DNA of 6,459 nt from Bacillota bacterium (GCA_030705745.1 JAUZPT010000174.1:1-6459); one strand, 5' to 3'. Shown: positions 1-6,446, counted from the first letter of the stretch. Notes: generated from the letters alone by a model not told the origin. Program-made: numbers and translations.

Positions 1-363
1 ATCTTGATTTAACACTGCGTAAGCCCTAGCGGCTGCTTCATAGGCATATCCGATATAGAAAGGGGCGAGATTCGCTTGTACACTCACATCAACGCATTGT
101 TTGGCATAACGGAGGGCTGTTTCTCCCTGTCCGACTACAGCATACACACGTGCAAGTTGCCAGTAACCAATTGAGATATTTTGGGCAGTATGATCTTCCA
201 CCTGGCCCCAATGCCAAAAAGAACTATGGCTAAGGTGGATCATTTGTTCATCCTCTTCAAATGTGCGACTTTCCTGATCAAGAAAGTCCCACACTTTATT
301 AAAGTAGGAAACAGCTAATTGTTTATGTGAAAATGTTTGGTTTTCCTTTGTTTCGTTCATCAT
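1..363 (-). CDS. TPR-like hypothetical protein, partial (C-terminus outside window)
   Basis: The frame is open for 121 codons from ATG at 363 to the left edge, with no stop, so the C-terminal part is missing. The start is chosen because AAAGGAG (376-370) lies six bases upstream; a second ATG follows directly at 360. The protein begins MMNETKENQTF and contains regularly spaced aromatic and alanine residues in helical stretches, for example YWQLARVYAVVGQ, ALRYAKQCVD and YAYEAAARAYAVL. These resemble tetratricopeptide-type helix pairs, so a protein-binding scaffold is the likely fold. I recognise similar uncharacterised proteins of about 160 residues in Bacillus genomes but know no function. No signal peptide or membrane segment is visible. 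It starts 11 bases after the stop of the YciI-like gene, so the two are probably co-transcribed. The fold call is an inference from the helical pattern; the coding call is solid. Confidence 0.8.
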   Translation of the reverse strand, partial: MMNETKENQTFSHKQLAVSYFNKVWDFLDQESRTFEEDEQMIHLSHSSFWHWGQVEDHTAQNISIGYWQLARVYAVVGQGETALRYAKQCVDVSVQANLAPFYIGYAYEAAARAYAVLNQD

Positions 364-374
364 GTCATTCTCCT

Positions 375-698
375 TTAATTATTCGAAAATTGATGGTTAT
401 ACAGCGCTACTTTATAGGGGAAGAGTTCAGCGGTCATCACATTCCCGGCGACAGCAGGGTCTTTTTCCATCAACGAACGCGCCTCTTCTTCAGAATCGAC
501 TTGAAGGATAACAATCCCGAAGGTCGAAGCGTCAAAGTTTTGTGTCCGTCCTGCCATGATCAATTTATTTTCCTCCAATAGCACCTCTAATGCTTCAAAG
601 TGTTCTTGGACAATTTTGTTTTCTTTTTCAGTCCAGTTTTTTTCGTCAACCAGATTAGGCATTAGCCTCAATTTGTATAAATATTGTTTTTTCTCCAA
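375..698 (-). CDS. YciI-like (DABB-fold) protein
   Basis: From a TTG start this gives 107 residues, close to the roughly 100 usual for YciI-like proteins. The core begins at once with the beta strand QYLYKLRL. It continues with a conserved His in the helix (QEHFEAL, H33), the turn KLIMAGRT, the strand TFGIVILQVDSEEEAR, and the Asp-Pro of EKDPAV (D80-P81) before MTAELFPYKVAL. The His and Asp match the dyad of the YciI family, a ferredoxin-like dimeric fold of unknown reaction. The frame is open back to ATG at 821, but that start has no ribosome binding site and would add 41 residues unlike the family. AAAGGA (714-709) sits 10 bases before the TTG, so I prefer TTG at 698. An ATG at 709 is out of frame and stops after 13 codons. 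The next gene follows after 11 bases, suggesting an operon. The family call is firm; the start is less so. Confidence 0.85.
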   Translation of the reverse strand: MEKKQYLYKLRLMPNLVDEKNWTEKENKIVQEHFEALEVLLEENKLIMAGRTQNFDASTFGIVILQVDSEEEARSLMEKDPAVAGNVMTAELFPYKVALYNHQFSNN

Positions 699-791
699 GC
701 AGCAAACATCCTTTGCTAGTGTAGTACTTACTAATTCTCTTATTTTAATAAAATCCCTTTTTATATCATCATATTGCATAAATTTCGTAGG

Positions 792-797
792 ATTATA
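792..797 (-). promoter_or_regulatory. Candidate -10 box for the YciI-like operon
   Basis: The minus strand reads TATAAT exactly at 797-792, about 94 bases before the preferred TTG start. No convincing -35 box lies 16-18 bases upstream (the best is TGATGC) and there is no extended TG. If used, transcription would begin inside the upstream in-frame extension, which would rule out ATG 821 and fit the TTG start. A perfect hexamer in AT-rich DNA can occur by chance. Confidence 0.25.
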
Positions 798-907
798 ATT
801 CAAATTTTTTCTAAGCATCATCTAATTTATATGGATGGAATTAAGTACTATATCAGATATTTATTTTCATCTATTTGGGTAAAGTATAAATAGAATGTGT
901 GAAAAAA

Positions 908-922
908 GGAGAGTTTGTATTG
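908..922 (+). promoter_or_regulatory. Ribosome binding site and TTG start of the permease
   Basis: AAAAAAGGAGAG ends at 913, with GGAG at 908-911, and TTG follows at 920 after eight bases. This decides the start: the GTG at 899 in the same frame lies upstream of the ribosome binding site and would translate through it. The divergent intergenic region 822-907 holds TATAAA (885-890) and TAGAAT (891-896) but no matching -35 box, so no promoter is called. Confidence 0.75.
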
Positions 923-2317
923 AAAAAAGACCATACGATTCAGCAGGCGGTCCTGCAAAAAAAAATGGATAATCAAGAAAAAGGGGAAACGTCAAAGCTT
1001 GCTTGGTGGCAGCTTTCTTTGATTGGAATAGGATCCATCATTGGGGCAGGTTTTTTCTTAGGTACAGGTTTATCAATCAAAACAGCTGGCCCTGCTATTA
1101 TACTCAACTATTTAATAGGAGGAATTACTGCATTTATTGTTTTTAGTGCACTTGCGGAAATGACCGTTGCCGATCCAGAGCCAGGTTCTTTTCGAACCTA
1201 TGCAAAAAATGCTTTCGGGAATTCAATGGGATTTGTTTCAGGGTGGATGTATTGGTTATCTGGTGTTTTTATCATGTCAAGTGAGGCTGTGGCACTTGGA
1301 ACCTTTACTCAATACTGGTTTCCTCATATTCCGTTGTGGATTTTTACGGTTGCTTACGCGGGGGCAGCATTTGGAATCAATCTTCTCGGTGTGAAAAATT
1401 TCGGCAAAATTGAGTCAACCTTTGGCATAATCAAATTAGCCACACTTGTCATTTTTGTTTTTTTCGGCCTCTTATTATTAGTTCATTTTATATCTCCCCA
1501 AGCAGTTTCATTAAGAGGAGTTAGTGATCTTAGGCACTTTATGCCAACGGGAATAAAAGGAATGTGGTCAGCATTAATCTTTGTATTTTTTTCTTTTGGA
1601 GGGATTGAAATCGTTGGAATCGCTTCGTCTGAATTAAAAAATAGAAACGAAGTTCCAAAGGCAGGTATCGGCATGTTGCTTGCCCTTGTTTCCGTGTATA
1701 TTTTGTCTATTTTCTTTGTTTTATATATGGTTTCATGGACGGATATTAACGAATCAAAAAGCCCATTTGTTACGGCGTTATCCATTTTTCACATCCCCTA
1801 TATCGGTTCGATATTCAACATCATCATTATTAGTGCTGCTTTTTCAACAATGGTGGGAGCACTTTTTTCGGTTACCAACATCATGGTTTCTTTAGCTGAA
1901 GATGGTGATGCACCTAAAGCCATAGCTAAAAAGAGCAAGAAAGGAACTGCTTTTAAAGCATTGTTTCTAACAGGGTTCGCACTAGCAGTGTCCCTTACAT
2001 TATCATTTGTATTACCAGGAAAAATATATGAATATATCACGACTGCTGCAGGCGTGATGATGATTTTAAACTGGACAACCATTTTATCTTCGCAAATTAA
2101 ATTGAGGAAAGGAAATAATCAAAACGTTAACCATTATAAAATGTTTGGTTATCCCTTCACCTCATATGCTGGAATAGTATTGATTTTATTGGGAGTTTCA
2201 GGGGGATTATTACGGGCAACACAAAGAATGGGCGTCTTTATTAGCCTTGGTTTAATTTGCATAATATTCTTAAGCTACTTTTTTATAGTGAAAAAAAGAA
2301 GATTTTTTGATAAATAG
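920..2317 (+). CDS. APC-superfamily amino acid permease
   Basis: This 465-residue integral membrane protein should import an amino acid by proton or cation symport at the cytoplasmic membrane. About twelve hydrophobic segments are visible. The first carries the broken-helix motif GIGSIIGAGFF (residues 36-46), followed by ADPEPGSFRTYA (84-95), a hallmark of the amino acid transporter branch. The sixth carries FFSFGGIEIVGIASSE (223-238), the second substrate-binding helix break. The loop SLAEDGDAPKAIAKKSKKG (324-342) and a final basic KKRRFFDK tail are also typical. Length fits the 450-480 of the family. The start is TTG at 920, behind GGAG at 908-911. The gene stands alone: it is divergent from the YciI unit and followed by two stem-loops. 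No T-box or riboswitch fits in the short upstream region, so amino acid control of that kind is not seen. The substrate cannot be read from the sequence. Confidence 0.93.
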   Translation: MKKDHTIQQAVLQKKMDNQEKGETSKLAWWQLSLIGIGSIIGAGFFLGTGLSIKTAGPAIILNYLIGGITAFIVFSALAEMTVADPEPGSFRTYAKNAFGNSMGFVSGWMYWLSGVFIMSSEAVALGTFTQYWFPHIPLWIFTVAYAGAAFGINLLGVKNFGKIESTFGIIKLATLVIFVFFGLLLLVHFISPQAVSLRGVSDLRHFMPTGIKGMWSALIFVFFSFGGIEIVGIASSELKNRNEVPKAGIGMLLALVSVYILSIFFVLYMVSWTDINESKSPFVTALSIFHIPYIGSIFNIIIISAAFSTMVGALFSVTNIMVSLAEDGDAPKAIAKKSKKGTAFKALFLTGFALAVSLTLSFVLPGKIYEYITTAAGVMMILNWTTILSSQIKLRKGNNQNVNHYKMFGYPFTSYAGIVLILLGVSGGLLRATQRMGVFISLGLICIIFLSYFFIVKKRRFFDK

Positions 2318-2324
2318 TAATAAA

Positions 2325-2355
2325 AAAGCTGCATCAATTACATTGATGCAGCTTT
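2325..2355. terminator. Perfect 14-bp stem-loop after the permease; T-tract better on the minus strand
   Basis: AAAGCTGCATCAAT (2325-2338) pairs perfectly with ATTGATGCAGCTTT (2342-2355) around a three-base loop. On the plus strand the stem is followed by CACAAATAA, a poor U-tract. Read on the minus strand it is followed by TTTTTTATTA, a good one. It lies 8 bases after the permease stop and can help end that transcript, but its shape favours a transcript coming from the right on the minus strand. Confidence 0.7.
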
Positions 2356-2363
2356 CACAAATA

Positions 2364-2405
2364 AAAGGCAGCTCCTATCCTGATGGAGCTGTCTTTAAAT
2401 TTTTG
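2364..2405 (+). terminator. Second tandem stem-loop, probable permease terminator
   Basis: AAAGGCAGCTCC (2364-2375) pairs with GGAGCTGTCTTT (2385-2396), twelve pairs including one G-U, around a nine-base loop. AAATTTTTG follows, so a moderate U-tract is offset by three bases. With the stem just before it, it makes a tandem stop for the plus-strand permease transcript, and insulates the ycgR-ycgQ pair. Confidence 0.65.
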
Positions 2406-2429
2406 TAATTCACAACAATGATGTATTAT

Positions 2430-2576
2430 TTATACATAAGAAAGCAATTCATCTATCGTTATTTCTTTATGAACAATATGAGGTTTTGTTCTATCATATG
2501 AATCTACCGTATATGGAAAATAAATACATAACAAAATCCCCTGATTTTTGATATGATAAAAATTGTTTTTAAAAAT
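2430..2576 (-). pseudogene. Possible C-terminal remnant of a lost minus-strand gene
   Basis: The minus strand is open for 48 codons between stop TAA at 2577-2579 and stop TAA at 2430-2432. The reading contains IYFPYTVDSYDRTKPHIV and ends KEITIDELLSYV, a mixed, globular-looking composition unusual for random AT-rich spacer. No ATG is in frame. The only near start is TTG at 2534, with AGGGG three bases before it, which is too close for a good ribosome binding site. Downstream on this strand lie the two stem-loops at 2325-2396, the last with a strong minus-strand T-tract, as expected for a gene once ending here. I do not recognise the family. It could be a remnant, a 34-residue peptide gene starting at the TTG, or chance. 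Confidence 0.3.
2548..2576 (+). promoter_or_regulatory. Candidate sigma-A promoter for ycgR-ycgQ
   Basis: TTGATA (2548-2553, five of six to TTGACA) is followed after 17 bases by AAAAAT (2571-2576, four of six to TATAAT). It lies about 40 bases before the ycgR start, the right place for the only promoter of the pair, given the stem-loops further upstream. The -10 is weak. No clear Zur- or Fur-type palindrome overlaps it by eye. Confidence 0.3.
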
Positions 2577-2603
2577 TTACCTACTTGTTTAGTGTTTCGT
2601 CAC

Positions 2604-2618
2604 AGGAGGAATTCCATG
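2604..2618 (+). promoter_or_regulatory. Strong ribosome binding site deciding the ycgR start
   Basis: AGGAGG (2604-2609) stands six bases before ATG at 2616. The frame is open 21 codons further up to an ATG at 2553, but that one has no ribosome binding site and overlaps the candidate promoter, so the shorter protein is the right one. Confidence 0.9.
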
Positions 2619-3485
2619 GATCGATTGTTACAATTAAATACGATTTTTATCAGTATTGTTATAGAAGCAGTGCCTTTTATTGTAGTAGGTGCATTGGTTT
2701 CTGCACTGATTGAAGTTTTCGTTTCTGAAGATACGATTGTTCGAATCATGCCTAAAAATCGATTTTTATCTGTTATAACTGCTAGTTTAATAGGTGCGTT
2801 ATTCCCAGGTTGTGAATGCGGGATTGTTCCCATTGCTTCACGGTTAATTAAAAAGGGGTTGCCTTTATCGTCAGCCATTTCATTTATGCTTTCTGCTCCT
2901 ATTATTAACCCGATTGTTTTATTTGCTACATTTATTGCATTCGGCGATAGTTGGAAAATGGTTTGGTACAGAGCAGGTTTGGCGATTGGCGTATCGATTT
3001 TAGTCGGGTTCATCCTATCTTTTTTTGTTAAGGAAAGCCAATTGAAAATCAATCATGATGAACATGTACACGACCATTCTCATCAAAATACCAAACAAAA
3101 ACTGATAAGTGTCATCACCCATACGATTGATGAATTTTTAAGTGTAGGAAAATTTCTTGTTATGGGTTCATTAATTGCTTCAGCAATGCAAGTTTATATT
3201 CCAACGAATATCCTTGTCACATTAGGCCATACAAAAGTAACAGCTTCTTTAATTATGATGGCTTTAGCATTCATTTTATCGATTTGTTCAGAAGCGGATG
3301 CTTTTGTAGCTTCTAGTTTTCGAAATAGTTTTGCCCAATCCTCAATTGTAGCTTTTTTAGTTTTTGGGGCAATGGTAGATATCAAAAACTTACTGATGAT
3401 GTTCGGTTCCTTTAAACCGAAATTTGTTATTCTTTTAGTTTCATTAATTTCATCATTGGTGTTCATTGGTTCACTTCTTTTGTAA
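2616..3485 (+). CDS. ycgR: UPF0718 / COG0701-type permease YcgR
   Basis: This is a 289-residue polytopic membrane protein of the UPF0718 family, related to the ArsP-type permeases and matching Bacillus subtilis YcgR as I remember it. Two family signatures are clear: FPGCECGIVPIASRL (residues 63-77, with C66 and C68) followed by LSAPIINPIVLFATF, and SICSEADAFVASSF (222-235, with C224, E226 and D228). These form two similar membrane halves of about four helices each. The linker between them (141-165) carries five histidines in HDEHVHDHSH (147-156), probably facing the cytoplasm and able to bind a transition metal. It is followed after 13 bases by its usual partner ycgQ, so the two are an operon. 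The family is thought to move metal or metalloid species; the actual substrate is unproven and direction is not visible. All key Cys, Glu and Asp residues are present. Confidence 0.9.
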   Translation: MDRLLQLNTIFISIVIEAVPFIVVGALVSALIEVFVSEDTIVRIMPKNRFLSVITASLIGALFPGCECGIVPIASRLIKKGLPLSSAISFMLSAPIINPIVLFATFIAFGDSWKMVWYRAGLAIGVSILVGFILSFFVKESQLKINHDEHVHDHSHQNTKQKLISVITHTIDEFLSVGKFLVMGSLIASAMQVYIPTNILVTLGHTKVTASLIMMALAFILSICSEADAFVASSFRNSFAQSSIVAFLVFGAMVDIKNLLMMFGSFKPKFVILLVSLISSLVFIGSLLL

Positions 3486-3501
3486 AGGATGATTGATAAT
3501 G
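3484..3501 (+). promoter_or_regulatory. Ribosome binding site and start of ycgQ
   Basis: AAAGGA (3484-3489) overlaps the ycgR stop codon and stands nine bases before ATG at 3499. A TTG at 3493 in frame would be only three bases from it and adds two residues, so ATG is preferred. The placement suggests translational coupling with ycgR. Confidence 0.8.
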
Positions 3502-4368
3502 TATAGAGTCATTATTTTACTGCTTTTTACGAACTTATTTTTTATGTTGCACTCTACAGGAGACATTTCAAAATATATCAACATGAAATATTCCTTTCTT
3601 TCTTATAGCATGATATTCGTCTTATTTTTCTTAACAATCGCTGAAGGGATTCGGTGGTACGTTTCTGATAAAAAGAAAGAAACGGAACATGACGGATGTG
3701 ACTGCCATCACGACCATACACACGAAAAAAAGAAAGTGTCTACCGGAAAAAAAATAAAAAAATTCTTATCCTACACTTTTGTGTTAATACCTGCTCTTTC
3801 AGGTGTTATTTTACCTGTTGCTACCCTTGATTCAAAATTAGTGGATGCTAAAGGGTTCCAATTCCCTACGTTAGAAGATTCAAAAGACCAATATGGAATG
3901 CATCAGGTTCTTAATCCTGATATGAGTCAGTTCATGGGGAAAGATGCCTTTTTAGATTTAGTTACGAAAGAATCGAAGTCCTATAAAGCCACTGACCAGA
4001 TAACGTTGACGGATGAAGATTATTTAAAAGGGTTGGAAGTCATTTATAATTTTTCGGGAGATTTCGCAGGGAAAACTCTAAGCATGAAGGGATTCTCCTA
4101 TAATGGACCTAGCCTGAATTCCAATCAAGTTTTTTTACTTCGATTTGGGATCATTCACTGTGTGGCGGACTCTGGGGCGTTTGGCTTAATGATTCAATTT
4201 CCTAACAACATTCATATTCCAAATGACCAGTGGTACCAGGTAACGGGAAAAATGGATACGGTGTATTATCAACCTTTTAAATTGAAAATTCCTGTCTTAA
4301 AAGTGACTAGTTACAAAACCATTAACACACCGAAAGACCCTTATGTCTATCGAAACAGTTTTAATTAG
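3499..4368 (+). CDS. ycgQ: DUF1980 / TIGR03943 permease partner YcgQ
   Basis: This 289-residue protein belongs to the UPF0703 (DUF1980) family, the standard neighbour of YcgR-type permeases. Hydrophobic segments lie at about 3-17, 34-50 and 91-108. Between the second and third is a basic loop with the cluster HDGCDCHHDHTH (64-75), with two Cys and five His. By the positive-inside rule (KKK at 58-60 and 77-79, KKIKK at 84-88) this loop is cytoplasmic and the 180-residue C-terminal domain lies outside the cell. That domain ends with the conserved beta-rich part LLRFGIIHCVADSGAFGLMI (213-232, C221) and VTGKMDT. Many relatives have two cysteines before the Ala-Asp; here only C221 is kept, with His in front of it. 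The role is inferred: a metal-binding accessory subunit of the YcgR permease. The family and pairing are solid; the metal is unknown. Confidence 0.88.
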   Translation: MYRVIILLLFTNLFFMLHSTGDISKYINMKYSFLSYSMIFVLFFLTIAEGIRWYVSDKKKETEHDGCDCHHDHTHEKKKVSTGKKIKKFLSYTFVLIPALSGVILPVATLDSKLVDAKGFQFPTLEDSKDQYGMHQVLNPDMSQFMGKDAFLDLVTKESKSYKATDQITLTDEDYLKGLEVIYNFSGDFAGKTLSMKGFSYNGPSLNSNQVFLLRFGIIHCVADSGAFGLMIQFPNNIHIPNDQWYQVTGKMDTVYYQPFKLKIPVLKVTSYKTINTPKDPYVYRNSFN

Positions 4369-4373
4369 TAGGG

Positions 4374-4406
4374 GGCGTACCAACAAAACGCGGAAAAACA
4401 TACGCC
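4374..4406. repeat. Short inverted repeat after ycgQ
   Basis: GGCGTA (4374-4379) is matched by TACGCC (4401-4406) across a 21-base loop, six bases after the ycgQ stop. There is no T-run behind it. It may add a weak hairpin before the main terminator, or be chance. Confidence 0.3.
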
Positions 4407-4419
4407 AAGTATGAGATGG

Positions 4420-4464
4420 AAAAAGCCGATAATCCCTACAGCTAAGGAATTATCGGCTTTTTTT
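4420..4464. terminator. Bidirectional terminator shared by ycgR-ycgQ and the two-component operon
   Basis: AAAAAGCCGATAAT (4420-4433) pairs with ATTATCGGCTTTTT (4449-4462), a 14-pair stem with a GC-rich middle; the T-run goes on to 4464. CCCTA/TAAGG inside can pair partly and extend it. Because the left arm begins with five A, the minus-strand transcript also ends its stem with TTTTT. It lies 51 bases after the ycgQ stop and 26 bases past the kinase stop, so it can serve both converging operons. Confidence 0.85.
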
Positions 4465-4490
4465 AGTTTCCAAAATGTATTTTTCAGTTG

Positions 4491-5729
4491 TTAAGTCAAT
4501 TTGCTTTGGTTTTTTGGGAAAGAGATTTCTATTTTTGTTCCTTTTCCGGTCTGGCTTGAAACAAACACTTTCCCATGGTGTTTTTCAATAATCCAATGGG
4601 CAATCAAAAGACCGAGCCCCGTCCCTTCGGAAATCGTTCTTGCCTTGTCACTTTGGTAAAAACGATCAAAGATTCGCGGGATTTCGTCTTCGCTAATTCC
4701 AATTCCATTGTCCTCGACCGTCACGAATATATGTGAATGGGATTGGTAGCAGGATAGTCCAATCTTTCCCCCCGCAGTTGTGAACTTAATCGCGTTATCC
4801 AGCAAAATAACGATTAGCTGGTGAATGCGCTCTTTGTCGGCTGTAAACAAAACAGGAGCTGGAATAGCAAGTGAAATTTCTTTCTCTTGGTAGGAAGATA
4901 TCTCTTCATAATGGCTTGTTATTTCTGCTAGCATTTTGTCCAATTGAAATGTTTGCTTTTTCATTTCGATTTGATTGGAGTCCGAACGGGCCAACGTCAA
5001 TAAATTTGAAACCAGCTTAGATAAGCGTCGCGACTCATTTGAGATCGCGGAAATATCAAGAATTCTTTCTTCAATCGAGGCGGATGGGGAGCGGAATAAA
5101 ATATCCGTTTTTGCCTGAATGACCGCTAATGGAGTTCGCAGCTCATGAGAAGCGTCGGTGACAAATTGCTGCTGTTTGGCCCAAGCTTCTTTAATAGGGA
5201 TGAGTGCTCGCCCTGCAAGAAAATAACCAGAAGCAATGGCAGAAAGAATCGCAAAGCTGCACGCCGAAATAATAATCATTAATAGCCTATCCAAAAATTC
5301 TTTTTCTGAGTTGATGTTTCTTATGACCTGAACGGTTATCGGACCAAAGCCGGTATCTACTTTTATTGCAAAATATCGATAGGCATAATTCGCTATTTGA
5401 ATATCAGTAAGCTTGCTCAATACCTTTGGAAGAACCTTTTTTTCATTTGTCTTAAAGCGCTCAGCCTCAGGATTCCGGTCGAGAAGCAGTGTGTCTTTTT
5501 GCCAAAGCAAGACCATAATCCGTGGGTCATGAAAAAATCTTCGTCCCCTTGGTACTTGATCACCATTTCCCTGGTCAGGAAGATGTGCAGCTGCAATCAG
5601 AGACTGATTTACATCTTCATATAACCGATGCTGGGTATAAAAATAAAGAATTCCTCCGAGTATACTGATTAAAATGGCAAAAACGAGAGAATTAATTAGG
5701 GTTAAACGATTATGCGTTTTGCGAAACAT
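4491..5729 (-). CDS. Two-component sensor histidine kinase
   Basis: This 412-residue membrane kinase senses a signal outside the cell and phosphorylates the regulator encoded just upstream. Membrane segments lie at about 12-32 and 149-172, enclosing an extracytoplasmic sensor domain of about 115 residues with no recognised fold. A short linker leads to the HisKA motif FVTDASHELRTPLAV (189-203; phosphorylated H195). The ATPase domain has LLDNAIKF (309-316, N box), EDNGIGI (339-345), IFDRFYQSD (353-361) and GTGLGL (369-374). All catalytic motifs are intact. The frame is open to 5765, inside the regulator gene, but the start is set at ATG 5729 because GGGGTG (5740-5735) precedes it by five bases and the protein then begins with a normal basic N-terminus before the first helix. 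It follows the regulator stop by 4 bases. The stimulus is unknown, and I cannot assign it to a named kinase. Confidence 0.93.
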   Translation of the reverse strand: MFRKTHNRLTLINSLVFAILISILGGILYFYTQHRLYEDVNQSLIAAAHLPDQGNGDQVPRGRRFFHDPRIMVLLWQKDTLLLDRNPEAERFKTNEKKVLPKVLSKLTDIQIANYAYRYFAIKVDTGFGPITVQVIRNINSEKEFLDRLLMIIISACSFAILSAIASGYFLAGRALIPIKEAWAKQQQFVTDASHELRTPLAVIQAKTDILFRSPSASIEERILDISAISNESRRLSKLVSNLLTLARSDSNQIEMKKQTFQLDKMLAEITSHYEEISSYQEKEISLAIPAPVLFTADKERIHQLIVILLDNAIKFTTAGGKIGLSCYQSHSHIFVTVEDNGIGISEDEIPRIFDRFYQSDKARTISEGTGLGLLIAHWIIEKHHGKVFVSSQTGKGTKIEISFPKNQSKLT

Positions 5730-5733
5730 TCCA

Positions 5734-6411
5734 TCACCCCGTCGTTTCTTTAAGCATATAGCCAACTCCGCGAACTGTTTTTATATCTGAATGATAACCA
5801 AACGGCTCCAATTTTTTACGTAAATGGTGCATGAAAACTTCGACGATGGCAATGGTTGTATCTGAATCGAATCCCCAAACACGATCATAAATTTGTTCTT
5901 TTGTTAAAATGGCTCCTCGGTTTTGAATTAAATACTCGAGAAGTTCATATTGTTTCAATGTAAGCTTAAGTTGCTCATTATCTATTGTTATATCTTTATC
6001 TTTTCCAAATAACTCAATTCCTCGGTATTGAATCGTTTGCTGCGTTGTTAAGCTTCCGCTTCTCCTTAATAGAGCCCGAATCCGGGCCTTTAATTCTGCA
6101 GCCTGAAACGGCTTGACCAAGTAATCATCGCCTCCAAAGTCGAGGCCTTTCACTCGATCTTCAAGTGAGTCTCTTGCGGTCAAAAATAATACAGGGGTAT
6201 GGATGCCCTCTGCCCTTAATGTTTGAAGAAGCTCAAAACCGTTCATACCCGGCATCATTACATCAAGAATAATGGCATCATATATGTTTTGTCGGCCATA
6301 GAAGAGGCCATCCTCTCCATTATCCGCCTGATCCACTTCAAATTCATCAGCCAATAGCTGTACGATGGAATTCAAAAGAGTCAAATGATCTTCCACTACT
6401 AATAAACGCAT
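5734..6411 (-). CDS. OmpR/PhoB-family response regulator
   Basis: This 225-residue cytoplasmic regulator has a receiver domain (1 to about 118) and a winged-helix DNA-binding domain (about 128-222). The acidic pocket E7-D8, the phospho-acceptor D50 in ILDVMMPGMNGFELL, T78 in FLTAR and K100 in LVKPF are all present. The effector domain has LTLKQYELLEYLIQNRG, the recognition-helix region TIAIVEVFMHHLRKKLE and the final wing TVRGVGYML. Length and features are standard. ATG 6411 is preceded by AAAAGGAG (6427-6420) with eight bases between. It is the first gene of the pair with the kinase, so the kinase transfers phosphate to D50 and the regulator then controls promoters. Its targets are not visible; a nearby gene beyond the right edge is possible. 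The rest of the operon promoter lies outside the window. Confidence 0.95.
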   Translation of the reverse strand: MRLLVVEDHLTLLNSIVQLLADEFEVDQADNGEDGLFYGRQNIYDAIILDVMMPGMNGFELLQTLRAEGIHTPVLFLTARDSLEDRVKGLDFGGDDYLVKPFQAAELKARIRALLRRSGSLTTQQTIQYRGIELFGKDKDITIDNEQLKLTLKQYELLEYLIQNRGAILTKEQIYDRVWGFDSDTTIAIVEVFMHHLRKKLEPFGYHSDIKTVRGVGYMLKETTG

Positions 6412-6440
6412 TGTTTCAACTCCTTTTTAGACAACGGATT

Positions 6441-6446
6441 AATATA
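6441..6446 (-). promoter_or_regulatory. Candidate -10 box of the two-component operon
   Basis: The minus strand reads TATATT at 6446-6441, five of six to the consensus, 30 bases before the regulator ATG. The expected -35 position falls past the right edge, so the promoter cannot be confirmed here. Confidence 0.3.

Noticed and set aside
327..581. Plus-strand open frame of 84 codons opposite the YciI-like gene
   Set aside because: It is antisense to two well-supported genes, has no ribosome binding site and shows no protein-like pattern.
859..882. Sigma-B-like pair ATTTAT, 12 bases, GGGTAA upstream of the permease
   Set aside because: Both boxes are imperfect and the -35 matches only four of six in very AT-rich DNA; not enough to call a promoter.
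2545..2562. A/T-rich partial dyad TTTTTGATATGATAAAAA near the ycgR promoter, considered as a metal-regulator operator
   Set aside because: Only the T5/A5 ends and the central AT are symmetric; it does not match the Zur (TCGTAATNATTACGA) or Fur (TGATAATNATTATCA) patterns.
2600..3052. Minus-strand open frame of 150 codons inside ycgR
   Set aside because: It is a shadow of the ycgR codon pattern; the plus-strand frame carries the family signatures and a strong ribosome binding site.
4366..4485. Reading frame continuing past the ycgQ TAG stop through the terminator
   Set aside because: The protein before the stop already has full family length and a natural end; the continuation runs through the terminator stem and looks accidental.
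5397..5624. Plus-strand open frame of 75 codons inside the kinase gene
   Set aside because: It is antisense to an intact kinase and has no ribosome binding site or recognisable domain.
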